64,000 nucleotides of DNA from Auricularia sp. M13 (taxonomy: Eukaryota > Basidiomycota > Agaricomycetes > Auriculariales > Auriculariaceae), in NCBI GenBank assembly GCA_037042915.1, contig CM073196.1:4402001-4466000 (forward strand). Direction: 5' to 3'. Below are positions 23,700-34,300 of this stretch, in pieces. The notes beneath the pieces were generated by a model. That model did not search any database, was not told where the DNA came from, and was given only the letters and a program-made list of their open reading frames with translations. The translations under genes were made by a program, and so were the position numbers. The number at the start of each line of letters is the position of its first letter. The first letter of the stretch is position 1.

Positions 23700-24000
23700 G
23701 CAACGGATGAATGGGGGCGTGAATTGCAAGCAACGCGCCGCGCGGTCTCGTGAAGGCTCCGCAACCGTTCGCGTGAAATGCGAGCAACCGTCCTCGTGAA
23801 GGCTCCGCAACTGCGTGACTGGAAATGCTTGCAACGCGCTGCTCGGTCTCGTGAAGGCTCCGCAACCGTTTGCGTGAAATGCGAGCAACCGTCTCCGTGC
23901 AGCACCGGCAACTGTCCTCGTGAAGTGCAAGCAACTGTCCTCGTGAAGTGCAAGCAACCATCCTCGTGAACCTGAAGCAACGCGCCTCCTACAGCCGCCC
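23700..24000 (+). repeat. Minisatellite with ~23-bp unit
   Basis: About ten imperfect head-to-tail units on the pattern GTGAAGTGCAAGCAACTGTC plus CTC. The last units (23,910-23,985) are the most regular. Older units carry small insertions, including GGCTCCGC variants. Confidence 0.8.
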
Positions 24001-26615
24001 ATCCTCGTGCAGCGCCGCGAGGCCGCGTAACCACCTCCCTCTCCCATACACACTGCTGCGTTCGCACGGCGAGCTGCCGCTACCTGGCGCGTTCCCACGG
24101 CGAGCTGCCTGGCGCGCGCCTCGATGACGTGCAAAGTGGAGTCATACTTACGCTACCATTACACTTGCATTCAACGGCGATTCGGGAGGATTGGGAGGTT
24201 CCTCTTGGGGTCGGGCATCGGGATTGGGATAGGTGGTGAACACGTCATGCTTGACGAGGGGATGACTCTGAGTCTGTGTGGGTTCGGCGCCGTGGGCTTG
24301 GTCCGAAAAACTTTCGTTGGATACTTTCTAACTGCACAGTGCATGCAGGTCCGACCTTTCACTCACGACGATTTGCCATCCGTCGTAAGTGCATCGTTTA
24401 TGCTCCGGTCTGTCATGTGTCGGTGTCGGTGTCAGTTGAGAAATGTTCAAACGTTCAAGTTCATGATCCCAACATTCACTGATCCAGTCATTATTCAAAG
24501 AATACACAACAGAGAGGATGAACAAGTCAGCAACTTGCGACGCGCCGCGGACGTTTGGATGGGGTGGCGCGAATCGCGATGCTCGGCCGGCTCGGTCGTC
24601 GTGCTTTTTCTGAGACTGGTGTAGTCTAAGTACAAACTATGAGTATTACGGCCGTCCATCGCAACTTATAATACACCGGCGGCCGCGCTGGAATAAATAC
24701 TTTCCTGTGGAACGATAATGCAATGTGAGTTGGGCTGCGTACGCGGGCGCCGCGGGAGCACAATAGTACTGGACACATGTACTTCAAAGTTCAAGCACTG
24801 TCATTGTCATTTTGCGCGCTGCGGGATACTCAGCGCTGTGTCCGCCCTGCCGAGTCGGATTTCCAGCTGCCGTACCTCAGGCTGGAGGATCTTCGCTGCG
24901 GGCCCTGGACTGCGCGCTGCCCGTCGGGATATTCGACTGCGCACCGCGCAGTTGAGGAGAACGTGTTGTGTTCATGTCCGAGCTCAATCGGTGCCTGCAC
25001 GTTGATGCGATCTGATAACGCCGATGGCTGTGACACGTCAGACAGCGGTGCCTGTGCATCCCGGGTCGCCGGGCCGGTTCCGCGCTCCTGCTTGGCTTTG
25101 TGCTTGCGCTCGTCGTGTTGCGCTCGCACGCATGACTGGAAGACCGTACCGGCCCGGGAGGTCAGGTACAGGTATGCGCGCGGAGGATCTGGAATCTGGA
25201 TGGCGTTGCCCTCTGGGACTCGCGATTCGTGGCTGCTGCTCCAAAGCACTCGCCAGAGCAGACGGGCTCCCGAGGACTGATGCCCGACTTGGAGGACGGC
25301 ATGACGTCGCGCTGACCTACTAATGAAGAGGATCTTGTCTTGCGACCACATGACCTCAGCTAGCTATCTTGTGGCTATCGAGATTGGAACGGCTGAGCTC
25401 CTCCGTATCGCGTATCGGGTCTTTGTTTCGCTGCCGACTCGACTCGGATGGCAAAATGTGGGACTGTAAGTCTCTCGGAAAGACGGATCCTGGACGGAAC
25501 ACCTCTCGAGCTTTCGCCGAACCGTACTCTCAGGCTGCAGACTAGCTAGGGTACACCGCCAAAAAGAACGTAGCCTGCTGTCTGTCTGGAGACGTGGATG
25601 ACGCTGGCAGTCGATGCCGCTGCTGCTGCAGACACGAGGCGAATTGCGACTCGGACGATGTGCAGCGAGTCACATGATCTCGCATCGTGCTTGAGATAAG
25701 GTGCGGCTTTTTCTCTCGCTCTTGCCCTTGCGTCGTGCTGCAACTGCGTGCCTCATGAGGCAGACTGACGTGCGCAGGCTATCCGATTGAATGCCGTCAC
25801 GGTGACAGTCTGATGACCAAGCTGCGTTCGCCTGAGATATACTGTATCTGCTGCCACTGGCCATGACGCCACCGACGCGAGGCAAGGACGTTGCCTATGC
25901 ATTGTTCGTTCGCACGAAGGATACGCGTATGCGTACGATACTTATGACGTCGCGCCTCATGTCCGACTCGGTCACATGATCTGCAAATGGCGACCGATAT
26001 GGGTCAGTCCCCTAAGTATCGGTCTCCTCGTCAGCTGAGAGACAGAATGTGAAATTATCACGCTGAGAGGCAGAGGACTGCTGTTGCGCGTCGATGACAT
26101 CAGCTCTCCATTTGCCACAGTGAGTCGTGACCAAGGCTGGCTGACGTATACGCGAAGTTGGTCAGCAGGCGGGAGATTTGACGTTGTTCACTGCATGCTG
26201 ACGCGTCCATACTAAAGCCATGGTCGCACTTTCAAAGCTAAGAGTACTGACTAACGCTGACTACGCGTGGGCCGCTCCTCAGATGGGTTCCCACGCCCGG
26301 CTCGTGCACACGCGTCCGAGTCGCTGAGAACTTCGGAAGGGTTGACTTTTTACCAGCGCTGATCCCGGAAGCTATTTATGTCCGCGGCCCGGCTCCGGCT
26401 CCGGACGCTCTCTTCTCTTGCCCGCGTCCCAGCACCGACCCGCCCATCTGCAAAGCATGCAGCGGGATTATTCGTCTTTGCGCTCCTGCCTTTGGCCACG
26501 CACACGCGCGCTCGCGATGGATACCGCGTACACTTCTGTTCCCGTCATTTGCGTCCAGGCCTCTCACCGGCGCGTCGAGGCAGCTTTCTTCGCGCGACTC
26601 GGAAAAACACGCTAC
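24001..26615. other. Gene-poor region
   Basis: No supported gene on either strand. Frames up to 173 codons lack domains and overlap one another. Confidence 0.4.
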
Positions 26616-26943
26616 TGGATGACTTCCCGTCGCAGTTTAGGAAAGTTTAGGGAGAGTTTAGGAGGACTGGTCGATCACTCTCGCTCGGTTATCAATCTGG
26701 GACGCCTACATCACATCTGAATTCCTCCTCCTGTCTGCAAGAGAATCTCTCACGCCGTTACAGACTGACTGAGCTTTTCATTTGCTCCTGAACCATGCCC
26801 ATAACCCCAGGGACTTTTGAGCCCATTTGAGCAGGAATAGAGGTTTAGAAAAGCCATCAGTAAGTGATGCGGAGCATCATCCTCTCCATCACGTTTCCTA
26901 AACTCGTCCTAAACTCTCCCTAAACGCGACGGGAAGTCATCCA
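26616..26943. mobile_element. 328-bp MITE-like element
   Basis: TGGATGACTTCCCGTCGC at 26616-26633 is perfectly inverted at 26926-26943. Both ends continue inward with related GTTTAGGGAGAGTTTAGGA tracts, so the inverted similarity extends to about 50 bp. There is no coding capacity and no clear target duplication, so the element type is inferred from ends and size. Confidence 0.65.
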
Positions 26944-27997
26944 CTCTCTTTGCGTTACCTTCTGAACTGTTTCATCCGAGATCGGCTCTGCCTGCTGTAG
27001 TCTCGCCATGCTCTAGTAGGTTCTAGGCCGACCGTCGCGTCCGCCATATCTCCGTGCTGACTGACCAAGGCGAGAGGTCTGGACGCGCTGACCCGCTCCT
27101 GAATTTGGTTATCTCCGCAGTACCTGCCGCTGCAGTATAGCAGGCCTGGACTCGATCTTTGACTAGCCAGGTGCTATTCCAGGCGCGTTGGCTCTTCCGA
27201 GCTCAGCTTCTCCGATCGATGCCTATGGGGTCTCTTCTGCGCCGCTGTAATGAACTCAGACCTGGTGCATCCGGGATGCGTCGGTTGCGATTGTGACTGA
27301 ATTGAAACGAGAGCCTATCGCATCGACGTCGCCATCCCGTCGTGTGCGTACTTTTCCCGTCTTCACCTCCCGTCCTCTTCCAGTCCTGGACTCTTCCTCC
27401 TTCCCATCGTTCCCGACAACTTGATCCCGTCTCCAGACACAAACACTTCCAGCAGTTCTACAGTATCACTTCTCGCCGGAGCCGCTCGCGGTCGGTCGCG
27501 CTTTCACCGCGCCGCATGCACAGCCCGGAATTGTACTCTACTTGACGTCGCGCCAACGTTGCGCCTCTAATCGCAACTCTGACGCCACGTGGGCAAGGTG
27601 TTTGGATGTGCTTGCTTGCGCTTTTGCTTTCGGTGGGCGTTGTTTGGCTGGCATCTTGGTATGGATACCACCTCTTGGCGGCTGGCATGACTCCCAGTTG
27701 CACGCACGCGGACTTCGCCTTGCGTGACTGCATTCAGGCTGTACAGTGTGCAGTGCTTCCGAGTCTGGATTACCCTTGCAAAGTGTCGATGCCCGAGTTG
27801 CACGGTACTCTACTGTGGCTCGCCAGACAACCTGATTATGCGCTGGCTCTTGGTCGGCCTTGTCAGCAACAGCGCTTTCCTGAACTGCAGCGTTCAACTC
27901 TTCTGTAATGTTGATGATCAAATGCCCTCGACTGGGCGGCACTTTGTCCAGATCATTTCACATATTTGCACGGGCATGCTTCTACGAGCTCATAAAG
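26944..27997. other. Gene-poor region
   Basis: No supported gene. It contains the second copy of the ~55-bp dispersed motif near 27,469-27,522. Confidence 0.4.
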
Positions 27998-28101
27998 CAT
28001 CTCAACTGCTTGCGGCCACGCATTCCAAAAGTCCCGGGCTTCTCCATCGATGGTTCCCGTTTCCCGGCCTTGTCCCGTTCCACGCGCCGAACAAAACGAA
28101 A
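27998..28101 (-). repeat. Left half of the interrupted dispersed repeat
   Basis: Matches the inverse of about 18,645-18,750. It stops at the 9-bp target duplication of the element starting at 28102, and its other half resumes at 34162. Confidence 0.75.
28093..28101 (+). repeat. 9-bp target-site duplication, left copy
   Basis: AAAACGAAA, identical to 34162-34170. The flanking bases differ (C before and G after here; G before and C after on the right). Confidence 0.85.
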
Positions 28102-28796
28102 GCAAGATAGGTTTGTGCACGTTCATCTTCCCTTCCCACACGCTGGCCAATTACCCATCCCTCACGTCTCCAGTTACCCTTCCTGCACGATCTTTATCCC
28201 TTCCCACACGATCTTTATGCCTTCCTGCACGTGCAGTATGCCTTCCTACACGTCCATTATTACCCTTCCCACACGCTCCAATAACCCTTCTAACACGCTC
28301 CAATAACCCTTCTAACACGTCCTTATAACCCTTCCTACACGCTGGTATTACCCTTCTTACACGTCCCTATAACCCTTCCTGCACGTTCTCGTATCCCTTC
28401 CTGCACGCTCCCAGGGAGAACTCTAGTACACATCAAAGGAGTGCTCCAAAAATTCTGGAAACTGGATGACAAATATCTAGAATTCAGATAAAAAATAATG
28501 GGATACTTATCAGGACCCTGGGTGCTGTGCATGATTTGATATCGAGTTTGCTTTCCTTTTTGGGTGGGTGCGAGTGATGCTGAACTCTACAGCACCAGAA
28601 ACAGACTGCCAAAAATTCCAGTTATACATTCATAAATCACCATAATACAAATGAAAAATACCTGGCCAGTTTGCGGAGTTCAATCGCATTTCCAAATCTG
28701 GTAACAAATCCTGTTTGAGCTCGCACTACAGCCTACATGGCACAACCATCCTTGAGTGCAAAAATACTGTTATATTGCAACTCATTCATGAGCATT
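28102..28796 (+). repeat. Left inverted arm of the Mutator-like element
   Basis: Outer ~310 bp is a satellite array of ~21-22-bp units on the pattern ACGCTCCAATAACCCTTC (28,150-28,410). The inner part is AT-rich unique sequence, identical in inverse to 33465-33850 where compared. Confidence 0.88.
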
Positions 28797-29416
28797 TCCA
28801 GAAAGTGGGAGCAGGGAAGAAGGGCATGTGAAAGGGATGGAGAATAATTTGAAATGACGGCATGACAAGTAAGGACAGAATATATATATGATAGAGAACA
28901 TACAGCTGACAAAGGAAAAATAAACACTGCACAGCCTCTTGAACATTCTGAACATTTGGTAAAACCTCAGCTGCCCAATGGGGTAGTCGGACTGCCAGTA
29001 TGGCTGGACCAATTACTTCATTTGGGGAGTATAAACTTTCTGAACACAAAATTGCTATGCTATGAAAATGACACAGGTACAGTCAACGGGGCTAACCAGA
29101 AGCAAGCAAATGCAAAGGGAATCAAGAGAGTCAAGCTGCGGATGTGAACGAAGAAATGATATTGCTCTTTGACACTTCACGGGCAAAGTCTATGACTGTG
29201 TGTGAACACAACAATGATTGATAAAATCAGGCATTGGGAGGAAATGGGAGAGGAGCAGTGTGTGATTGCAAAAGTTGATACCATGCACCAAATGAGGGGG
29301 ATTGTGTGTGACTCAAAGAAACGTCACAGTGTGCTGCATACACCACTGACCAGGAGGCATAGCCAACCAGGAAGGGTACTCAGGAGGGGAAGGTTGGGGA
29401 TATGTTAGAGCTTAGA

Positions 29417-29447
29417 AAGTTGGGAGTTGACCCCCAACTCCCAACTT
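29417..29447. repeat. Perfect 13-bp hairpin
   Basis: AAGTTGGGAGTTG and its reverse complement separated by ACCCC. Related GTTGGGAGT tracts recur at about 32,090. Confidence 0.75.
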
Positions 29448-29579
29448 CAGATCTTATCTCACAAAATGACTTGTTATTACCATATTAGTACTTCAGAAAA
29501 ACATTGTTAAGTAAAATTATAACCCCCAACCCCCAACCCCCCAACTCCAAGGAGATGAAAAGCTTCTACACGCGCCTAG

Positions 29580-29660
29580 TTAAGTTAGGTTAGGTTAGGT
29601 TAGGAAGTTAAGTTAGGTTAGGTTAGGTTAGGTAGTTAGGTTAGGTTAGGTTAGGTTAGG
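29580..29660 (+). repeat. Interstitial telomere-like GGTTA array
   Basis: Three runs of tandem GGTTA pentamers interrupted by AAGTTAAGTTA and AGTTA spacers. C-rich CCCCCAA repeats lie just upstream (29,521-29,548). Confidence 0.85.
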
Positions 29661-29717
29661 TGTAGAACGTCTTCAAATCCTCCTGTTACTATGCTAGTAG
29701 TCACATATAGTGGAATT

Positions 29718-29753
29718 TTGGTTAGGTTAGGAACTTGTTCCTAACCTAACCAA
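29718..29753. repeat. Perfect 17-bp palindromic hairpin
   Basis: TTGGTTAGGTTAGGAAC and its exact reverse complement separated by only TT. The stem contains the same GGTTA pentamers as the nearby array. Confidence 0.85.
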
Positions 29754-29896
29754 TTTTCCTAACCTAACCAATAACCAATTGTGTAAGTCACTAATACCAC
29801 TGAGATGAACCAGGCAGGACCTATTCAACTTAATTAGGTTCTTGAAATCTGATTTGCAGAATGTATGTATAGCTGCAAGAGAGAGTTGGAGTAGAA

Positions 29897-30080
29897 GCCA
29901 CTATGGCACAGTGGTTAAGGTGCTTGCATGGTGGTTAAGGCTCCTGCTGTTTAAGGCTGGTTGCAGGTTCAATCCCTGCCAGGAGTATTTTGAATTTCCA
30001 GCATTTGGGATTTTCTTAGAGAGACCCCTTCCCAACATGAGAGTGAGATTTGAGCGAGCGCAGCGAGCACAAATCGTGGT
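29897..30080 (+). repeat. tRNA-derived SINE-like sequence
   Basis: A box TGGCACAGTGG (29904-29914) and B box GGTTCAATCCC (29966-29976) are at plausible internal-promoter spacing. The T arm is perfect: GCAGG/CCTGC around a 7-nt TTCAATC loop. The acceptor stem does not pair and the middle is expanded by TGGTTAAGG repeats, so this is not a working tRNA. It looks like a Pol III-type SINE head with a unique tail of uncertain length. Confidence 0.6.
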
Positions 30081-30201
30081 CTTGTAAAGGGGCGGCGCGG
30101 AAGCAAGCGCGAAGTCCGACTCTTTTCCTCTCGGACTCGTGCGCAGGCTCCCGCGCCTCGTCAAAAATCTTTCTTGAAACTACGTATATTGTAATACCGA
30201 T

Positions 30202-31450
30202 ATGACTGGAGGCTCATCACGCCCTGAAGCCGCGGAAGGTCTGGAGGGGACGATTCAGCCAGGCCCGAGTACGCTGGACACGAGTACCCAGGGCCGGAGC
30301 ACGCAGGGAGCTGCGTCACAGAGCGTTGGGCTTGACGAACTGGCCAACGCTTCGCCGGGCACGCTCAGGCGGCGCTTGGTGGAGATGCAGGCGCAGCTGA
30401 ACGTGGCGAAGAGGCAGGCCATGACGTTAGAGCAGCGGAACAGGGAGCGCCAGAAGCGCCGTCAGGCGGGAGAGAAGGACGTATCGGACGACGAGGAGGA
30501 TGCGTTCGATATCGCAGTCAAGAAGGCCGTGCTTCTGCATGCGGGCACGTTCAACAGAGCCGTCGCGTCGGGCGCATCGTTGGCGCAGCTCGGCGGTCTC
30601 GCCGAAGGCGCCAAAATTCTGTTCTCGGTGAACGAGCTCGTCGAGAGGGACCAGTACACGGACGACGTGCCCACGCCATCATCAGTCATCGACCTGCTCA
30701 GAGCTCACGTATATATTCCGCTTCGGGTCTTTGTCACCGACACGTTGGTCGCCATTTCTCGTGGAGATGTCGGCAAGCTTGCTTCACGCCTGGTTGACGG
30801 CAAGAAACAGCTTCTGCTGGACACGACGCCCTTCACCGAGCTCGACATGACGCCGGCTGACTTCTATAATGCCTGGCGCAACCTGCTCAGCATTCTGGAG
30901 ACGCGTTCCGACCCTGCAGTATACCACTCGATGTCGAAGGTCTACCATGCCAGGCTGGTCGCGCACAGCAAGTTCTCGACCCACTTCTCGGCTTTCTTAC
31001 ACTTCGATATGGACTTCAGGCTCAAATGGTTCGCAAAACCATTCAAGATTGACGACACGGTCTTCTCGCGGCTTGGGGACTTTCTGGCACCGGACGCGAA
31101 GGAGCTAAAGGCTCAAGTCGAGCAAGCGGCGGAGGAGGCAGCGCAGAAGGCCGTGCAGAGTGCTCTCGCTTCAGTTGCTTCGTCGTCGCGCTGGACGCCT
31201 TACCCGGCACCGTCTCCGTCGACATCATCCGCGGCTCTGCCTGCGCGACCGCATTCCTTTCGAGGCTCGGCGGGTTCGAGCACGAGCATGTTCGCCGGAT
31301 CGTGCCTCGTATGCGGCATCACGGGTCACAAGGCTGCGGAGTGCGTCGCAAAATCGCACGTGGACGGCGGCACTCTCTTCTCCAAGTGGGACGGCAGGAA
31401 GCTGGTCAGACTCGACAACGGAATAAAGGTGTTCCGGGGAGCGCGCCGTT
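30202..31450 (+). mobile_element. Gag-like ORF of a tyrosine-recombinase retroelement
   Basis: A frame of 429 codons (30202-31491), of which about 415 appear native. It starts with a low-complexity GPSTLDTSTQG region and a coiled coil (RRRLVEMQAQLNVAKRQ). A conserved helical core follows (VPTPSSVIDLLRAHVYIPLR). The C-terminal knuckle, CLVCGITGHKAAEC, is a CX2CX4HX4C zinc knuckle followed by LFSKWDGRKLVRLDNG. This knuckle-plus-tail arrangement is seen in gag-like proteins of fungal DIRS/Ngaro-type retroelements, from family knowledge. At about 31,440 the sequence jumps directly into the end of a tyrosine recombinase, so reverse transcriptase, RNase H and most of the recombinase are missing. 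The last ~14 residues are out of the native frame. Confidence 0.75.
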
Positions 31451-31775
31451 GTTTGCTTGGACCACTGCAGACGGCGGGTGGGCGCCCATGACACGTGCTT
31501 GGTTTCTCGAGCGCTGCACGGAAGTTTGGACGGCTCACGGTCTGGAATCGGTCCAAGGCCACGGCTTTCGCATAGGTGGCACCACGGACATGCTGTTGCG
31601 TGGAATTCCACCGGGAGTGGTTGCCCTGCAGGGCCGCTGGTCTTCGAGCGCGTTCATGAAATACTGGCGGAAGGTAGAGGTTATTGTACCAACCTTTGTT
31701 TCAGCCGCTCCGGCGTACATTTCAGTAGATTCTTTGGCTGCCTCTATCTCTCGATTCGAGGCCGATATTGTATAA
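31440..31775 (+). pseudogene. C-terminal fragment of a tyrosine recombinase
   Basis: A frame reading PLFAWTTADGGWAP, then GHGFRIGGTTDMLLRGIPPG, then GRWSSSAFMKYWRKVE. This is the catalytic end of a tyrosine recombinase: the HxxR box, a GRWSS segment and the YWR tyrosine. The upstream half with the first catalytic arginine is absent, so it cannot be active. It is in a different frame from the gag ORF, consistent with an internal deletion joining the two. Confidence 0.75.
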
Positions 31776-33464
31776 AATAATAGCTACACGCTTGCCTTTG
31801 AATTGCGGCCCGTTAAGATGGGGGGTCGTATCGGGATCCGACGGGAGTGGGCCGCTATGGGTTGTCGGATCCTGATACTGCCTCACGCTCGAAGGCTCTT
31901 GTCGCCGCATCTCAGCGCCACGGAGTTTCAGCTTGCGTTTCTGCGTGAAACTCAAGCCGAACTCGGGCTTCAGCAGCAGGTTTGAGAAACCCCTATCTTC
32001 GGCGGCGGCTTGAGGCCTTCAACCCAAGTGGCAAATATTGAATCAGTCAGAATCAAAAATTGCATAAGCAGAGCCCCGGGCAAGAGTTGGGAGTTGGGAG
32101 TCAACTCCCAAGATGCAAAGGCCGGTACATGTCCCGAAGGTTGTACACATAACAGAACAGATCCGACCTAGGGTACACAGCTCAATGATGGCTGGTAACT
32201 ATAGCCGGTCCAGAGGCAAAGGAAGCACAGCCACAACACCCTACAGAACAGACCGAGGTGCGGAATAGAAGGGGGAAAGATAGGCGAGGTGACGGAGGGC
32301 AAAGACACAAATAGAAAGACACTGAGGTACTGCGGCAATGTGAGGGGACAGTGACAAAGCGAATGAAAGTGAAAACACCGAAGGTGGCAACAAAAGGAAG
32401 GTGAAGGGAATCATACTAAACTAGAGTCCATGCCTATAGGGGTATTGGGCGGGTATCTAAGAAGGGCCAAGAAGGAGGAGTGCAGCAGCAGCTGTGCAGC
32501 GAATGGCCAAGACCGAGGAATGCGTGCTGCGGTGTGGCAGGTGGTCGAGATCCACCATTGAGGTACTCCAAGTGAAGGGTCCGACTGACTAGTGTATGGC
32601 CCAACTCGCAGCCATCCTGCAAATTGGGTCCATAATAGCCCCGAAATGCTGGTGCGCCCCGGAACTTGTCCATTCTTCCTCGTCTCTCTCTCCTCTCTTG
32701 GGCGTCAGTCTCGGCGAGTGACAAGCGCTTTGCCGTGACAGAAACCCAGTCATCGTGATTCCATCAAGCTATTCCACGGTCCATTGTGTCATCCAAACAG
32801 CAGATACAACCACAGCACTCACATAGATGATTGGCTGGCTTTCTTGGAGCAATAAGCTGAGTCACCAGCTCTCAAGAACAATTCACATTGGCTCATGAAC
32901 ACGAATTGCACATAACCTACGTACTACCCATCTGAGGGGTACCGCGCCAGTGGGAAGTCCAGTAGGAGCGTTCCCCGAGCCTCTGAGACTGCGTAGGGCG
33001 ACCAGCAGGGTCCGTCCGCGGTCTGAAGAGGGTCCCCAAGCCTGTCCTGAGCATCACAACGCCTGTGCCTGACGCATACAACGAGGTGAGAGCTGCCAAA
33101 CCATGGTTCGAGGGTAGGAAGCCTTCACTGAGCCGAATTGGGGTATGCGCCGAGGTCGTCTCACCCCATAGACAGATGGAGAGTGGCGCATAGATCATAT
33201 CCCGGGTCGCACAGCCCAAGGCCTACAACCCTGGCCGAGTCTCAGTCCGTGGGAAAACAGTGCACCGACTGTATGCAGCAGCGACCGAACGCTCGGAGAA
33301 GCGGCATAAAGCCCGCAGACGAACAGACAGAGCTTGCGACGGCCATGATGACCGCAACACTTTCCCTCAAAATCTACACCTCTATTCTCTCATGTATTGG
33401 GTATACTCGACCCACCTACCGTTTTGTCTGCAGCTCCTATGTAGTCCTGCTTACTCTCTCTAGC
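31776..33464. other. Rest of the Mutator-like element interior
   Basis: No gene supported. It contains a GTTGGGAGTTGGGAG tract at about 32,090 related to the 29,417 hairpin. The end of the retroelement remnant is not clear. Confidence 0.4.
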
Positions 33465-34161
33465 AATGCTCATGAATGAGTTGCAATATAACAGTATTTT
33501 TGCACTCAAGGATGGTTGTGCCATGTAGGCTGTAGTGCGAGCTCAAACAGGATTTGTTACCAGATTTGGAAATGCGATTGAACTCCGCAAACTGGCCAGG
33601 TATTTTTCATTTGTATTATGGTGATTTATGAATGTATAACTGGAATTTTTGGCAGTCTGTTTCTGGTGCTGTAGAGTTCAGCATCACTCGCACCCACCCA
33701 AAAAGGAAAGCAAACTCGATATCAAATCATGCACAGCACCCAGGGTCCTGATAAGTATCCCATTATTTTTTATCTGAATTCTAGATATTTGTCATCCAGT
33801 TTCCAGAATTTTTGGAGCACTCCTTTGATGTGTACTAGAGTTCTCCCTGGGAGCGTGCAGGAAGGGATACGAGAACGTGCAGGAAGGGTTATAGGGACGT
33901 GTAAGAAGGGTAATACCAGCGTGTAGGAAGGGTTATAAGGACGTGTTAGAAGGGTTATTGGAGCGTGTTAGAAGGGTTATTGGAGCGTGTGGGAAGGGTA
34001 ATAATGGACGTGTAGGAAGGCATACTGCACGTGCAGGAAGGCATAAAGATCGTGTGGGAAGGGTTTGTAGAGACGTGTAGGAAGGGTAATTACAAAGATC
34101 GTGCAGGAAGGGAAAGTCAACGTGTGGGATGGGAAATGGAACGTGAGGAAACAGATTTTTG
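33465..34161 (-). repeat. Right inverted arm of the Mutator-like element
   Basis: Inverse copy of 28102-28796, including the satellite array (33,850-34,140) on the opposite strand. Confidence 0.88.
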
Positions 34162-34170
34162 AAAACGAAA
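34162..34170 (+). repeat. 9-bp target-site duplication, right copy
   Basis: AAAACGAAA, identical to 28093-28101. Confidence 0.85.
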
Positions 34171-34300
34171 CATGCATCATCTTCCATCTTCCCCGCATTC
34201 CCTCACCATCAAGCGTGCGTTGGCTCCCATGAAGTGCTTCCGACCCCATCTCCCGGCACCTGCTTCTAGGCTGCACTCCTATCACTTCTCACGCTCTCCT
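34162..34300 (-). repeat. Right half of the interrupted dispersed repeat
   Basis: Matches the inverse of about 18,500-18,645, continuing the copy that breaks off at 28101. Confidence 0.75.

Larger units (their letters stand above)
28102..34161. mobile_element. Mutator-like element with long inverted arms
   Basis: A 6,060-bp insertion. A perfect 9-bp target duplication flanks it, and the two flanks together rebuild a dispersed repeat found uninterrupted near 18.5 kb. The outer ~695 bp of each side (28102-28796 and 33465-34161) are inverted copies. The inner ~590 bp look essentially identical; the outermost ~100 bp are related but rearranged arrays. Long inverted arms plus a 9-bp duplication are the hallmark of Mutator-like elements. 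I see no MULE transposase, so this copy is non-autonomous or a carrier. The interior (28797-33464) is partly AT-rich and holds telomere-like repeats, hairpins, a tRNA-derived sequence and a gag/tyrosine-recombinase remnant, some of which may be nested insertions. Near-identical arms imply recent insertion or gene conversion. Confidence 0.85.

Noticed and set aside
28150-28410. CRISPR-like array
   Set aside because: Units are head-to-tail satellites without unique spacers, mirrored in the other arm, and the genome is eukaryotic.
29580-29660. A chromosome end
   Set aside because: Unique and duplicated sequence continues on both sides and the unit is a pentamer; it is interstitial.
29897-29987. 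A functional tRNA gene
   Set aside because: Acceptor stem does not pair and the internal region is expanded; only the promoter boxes and T arm survive.
28102-34161. LTR retrotransposon
   Set aside because: The long terminal repeats are inverted, not direct, and the target duplication is 9 bp.
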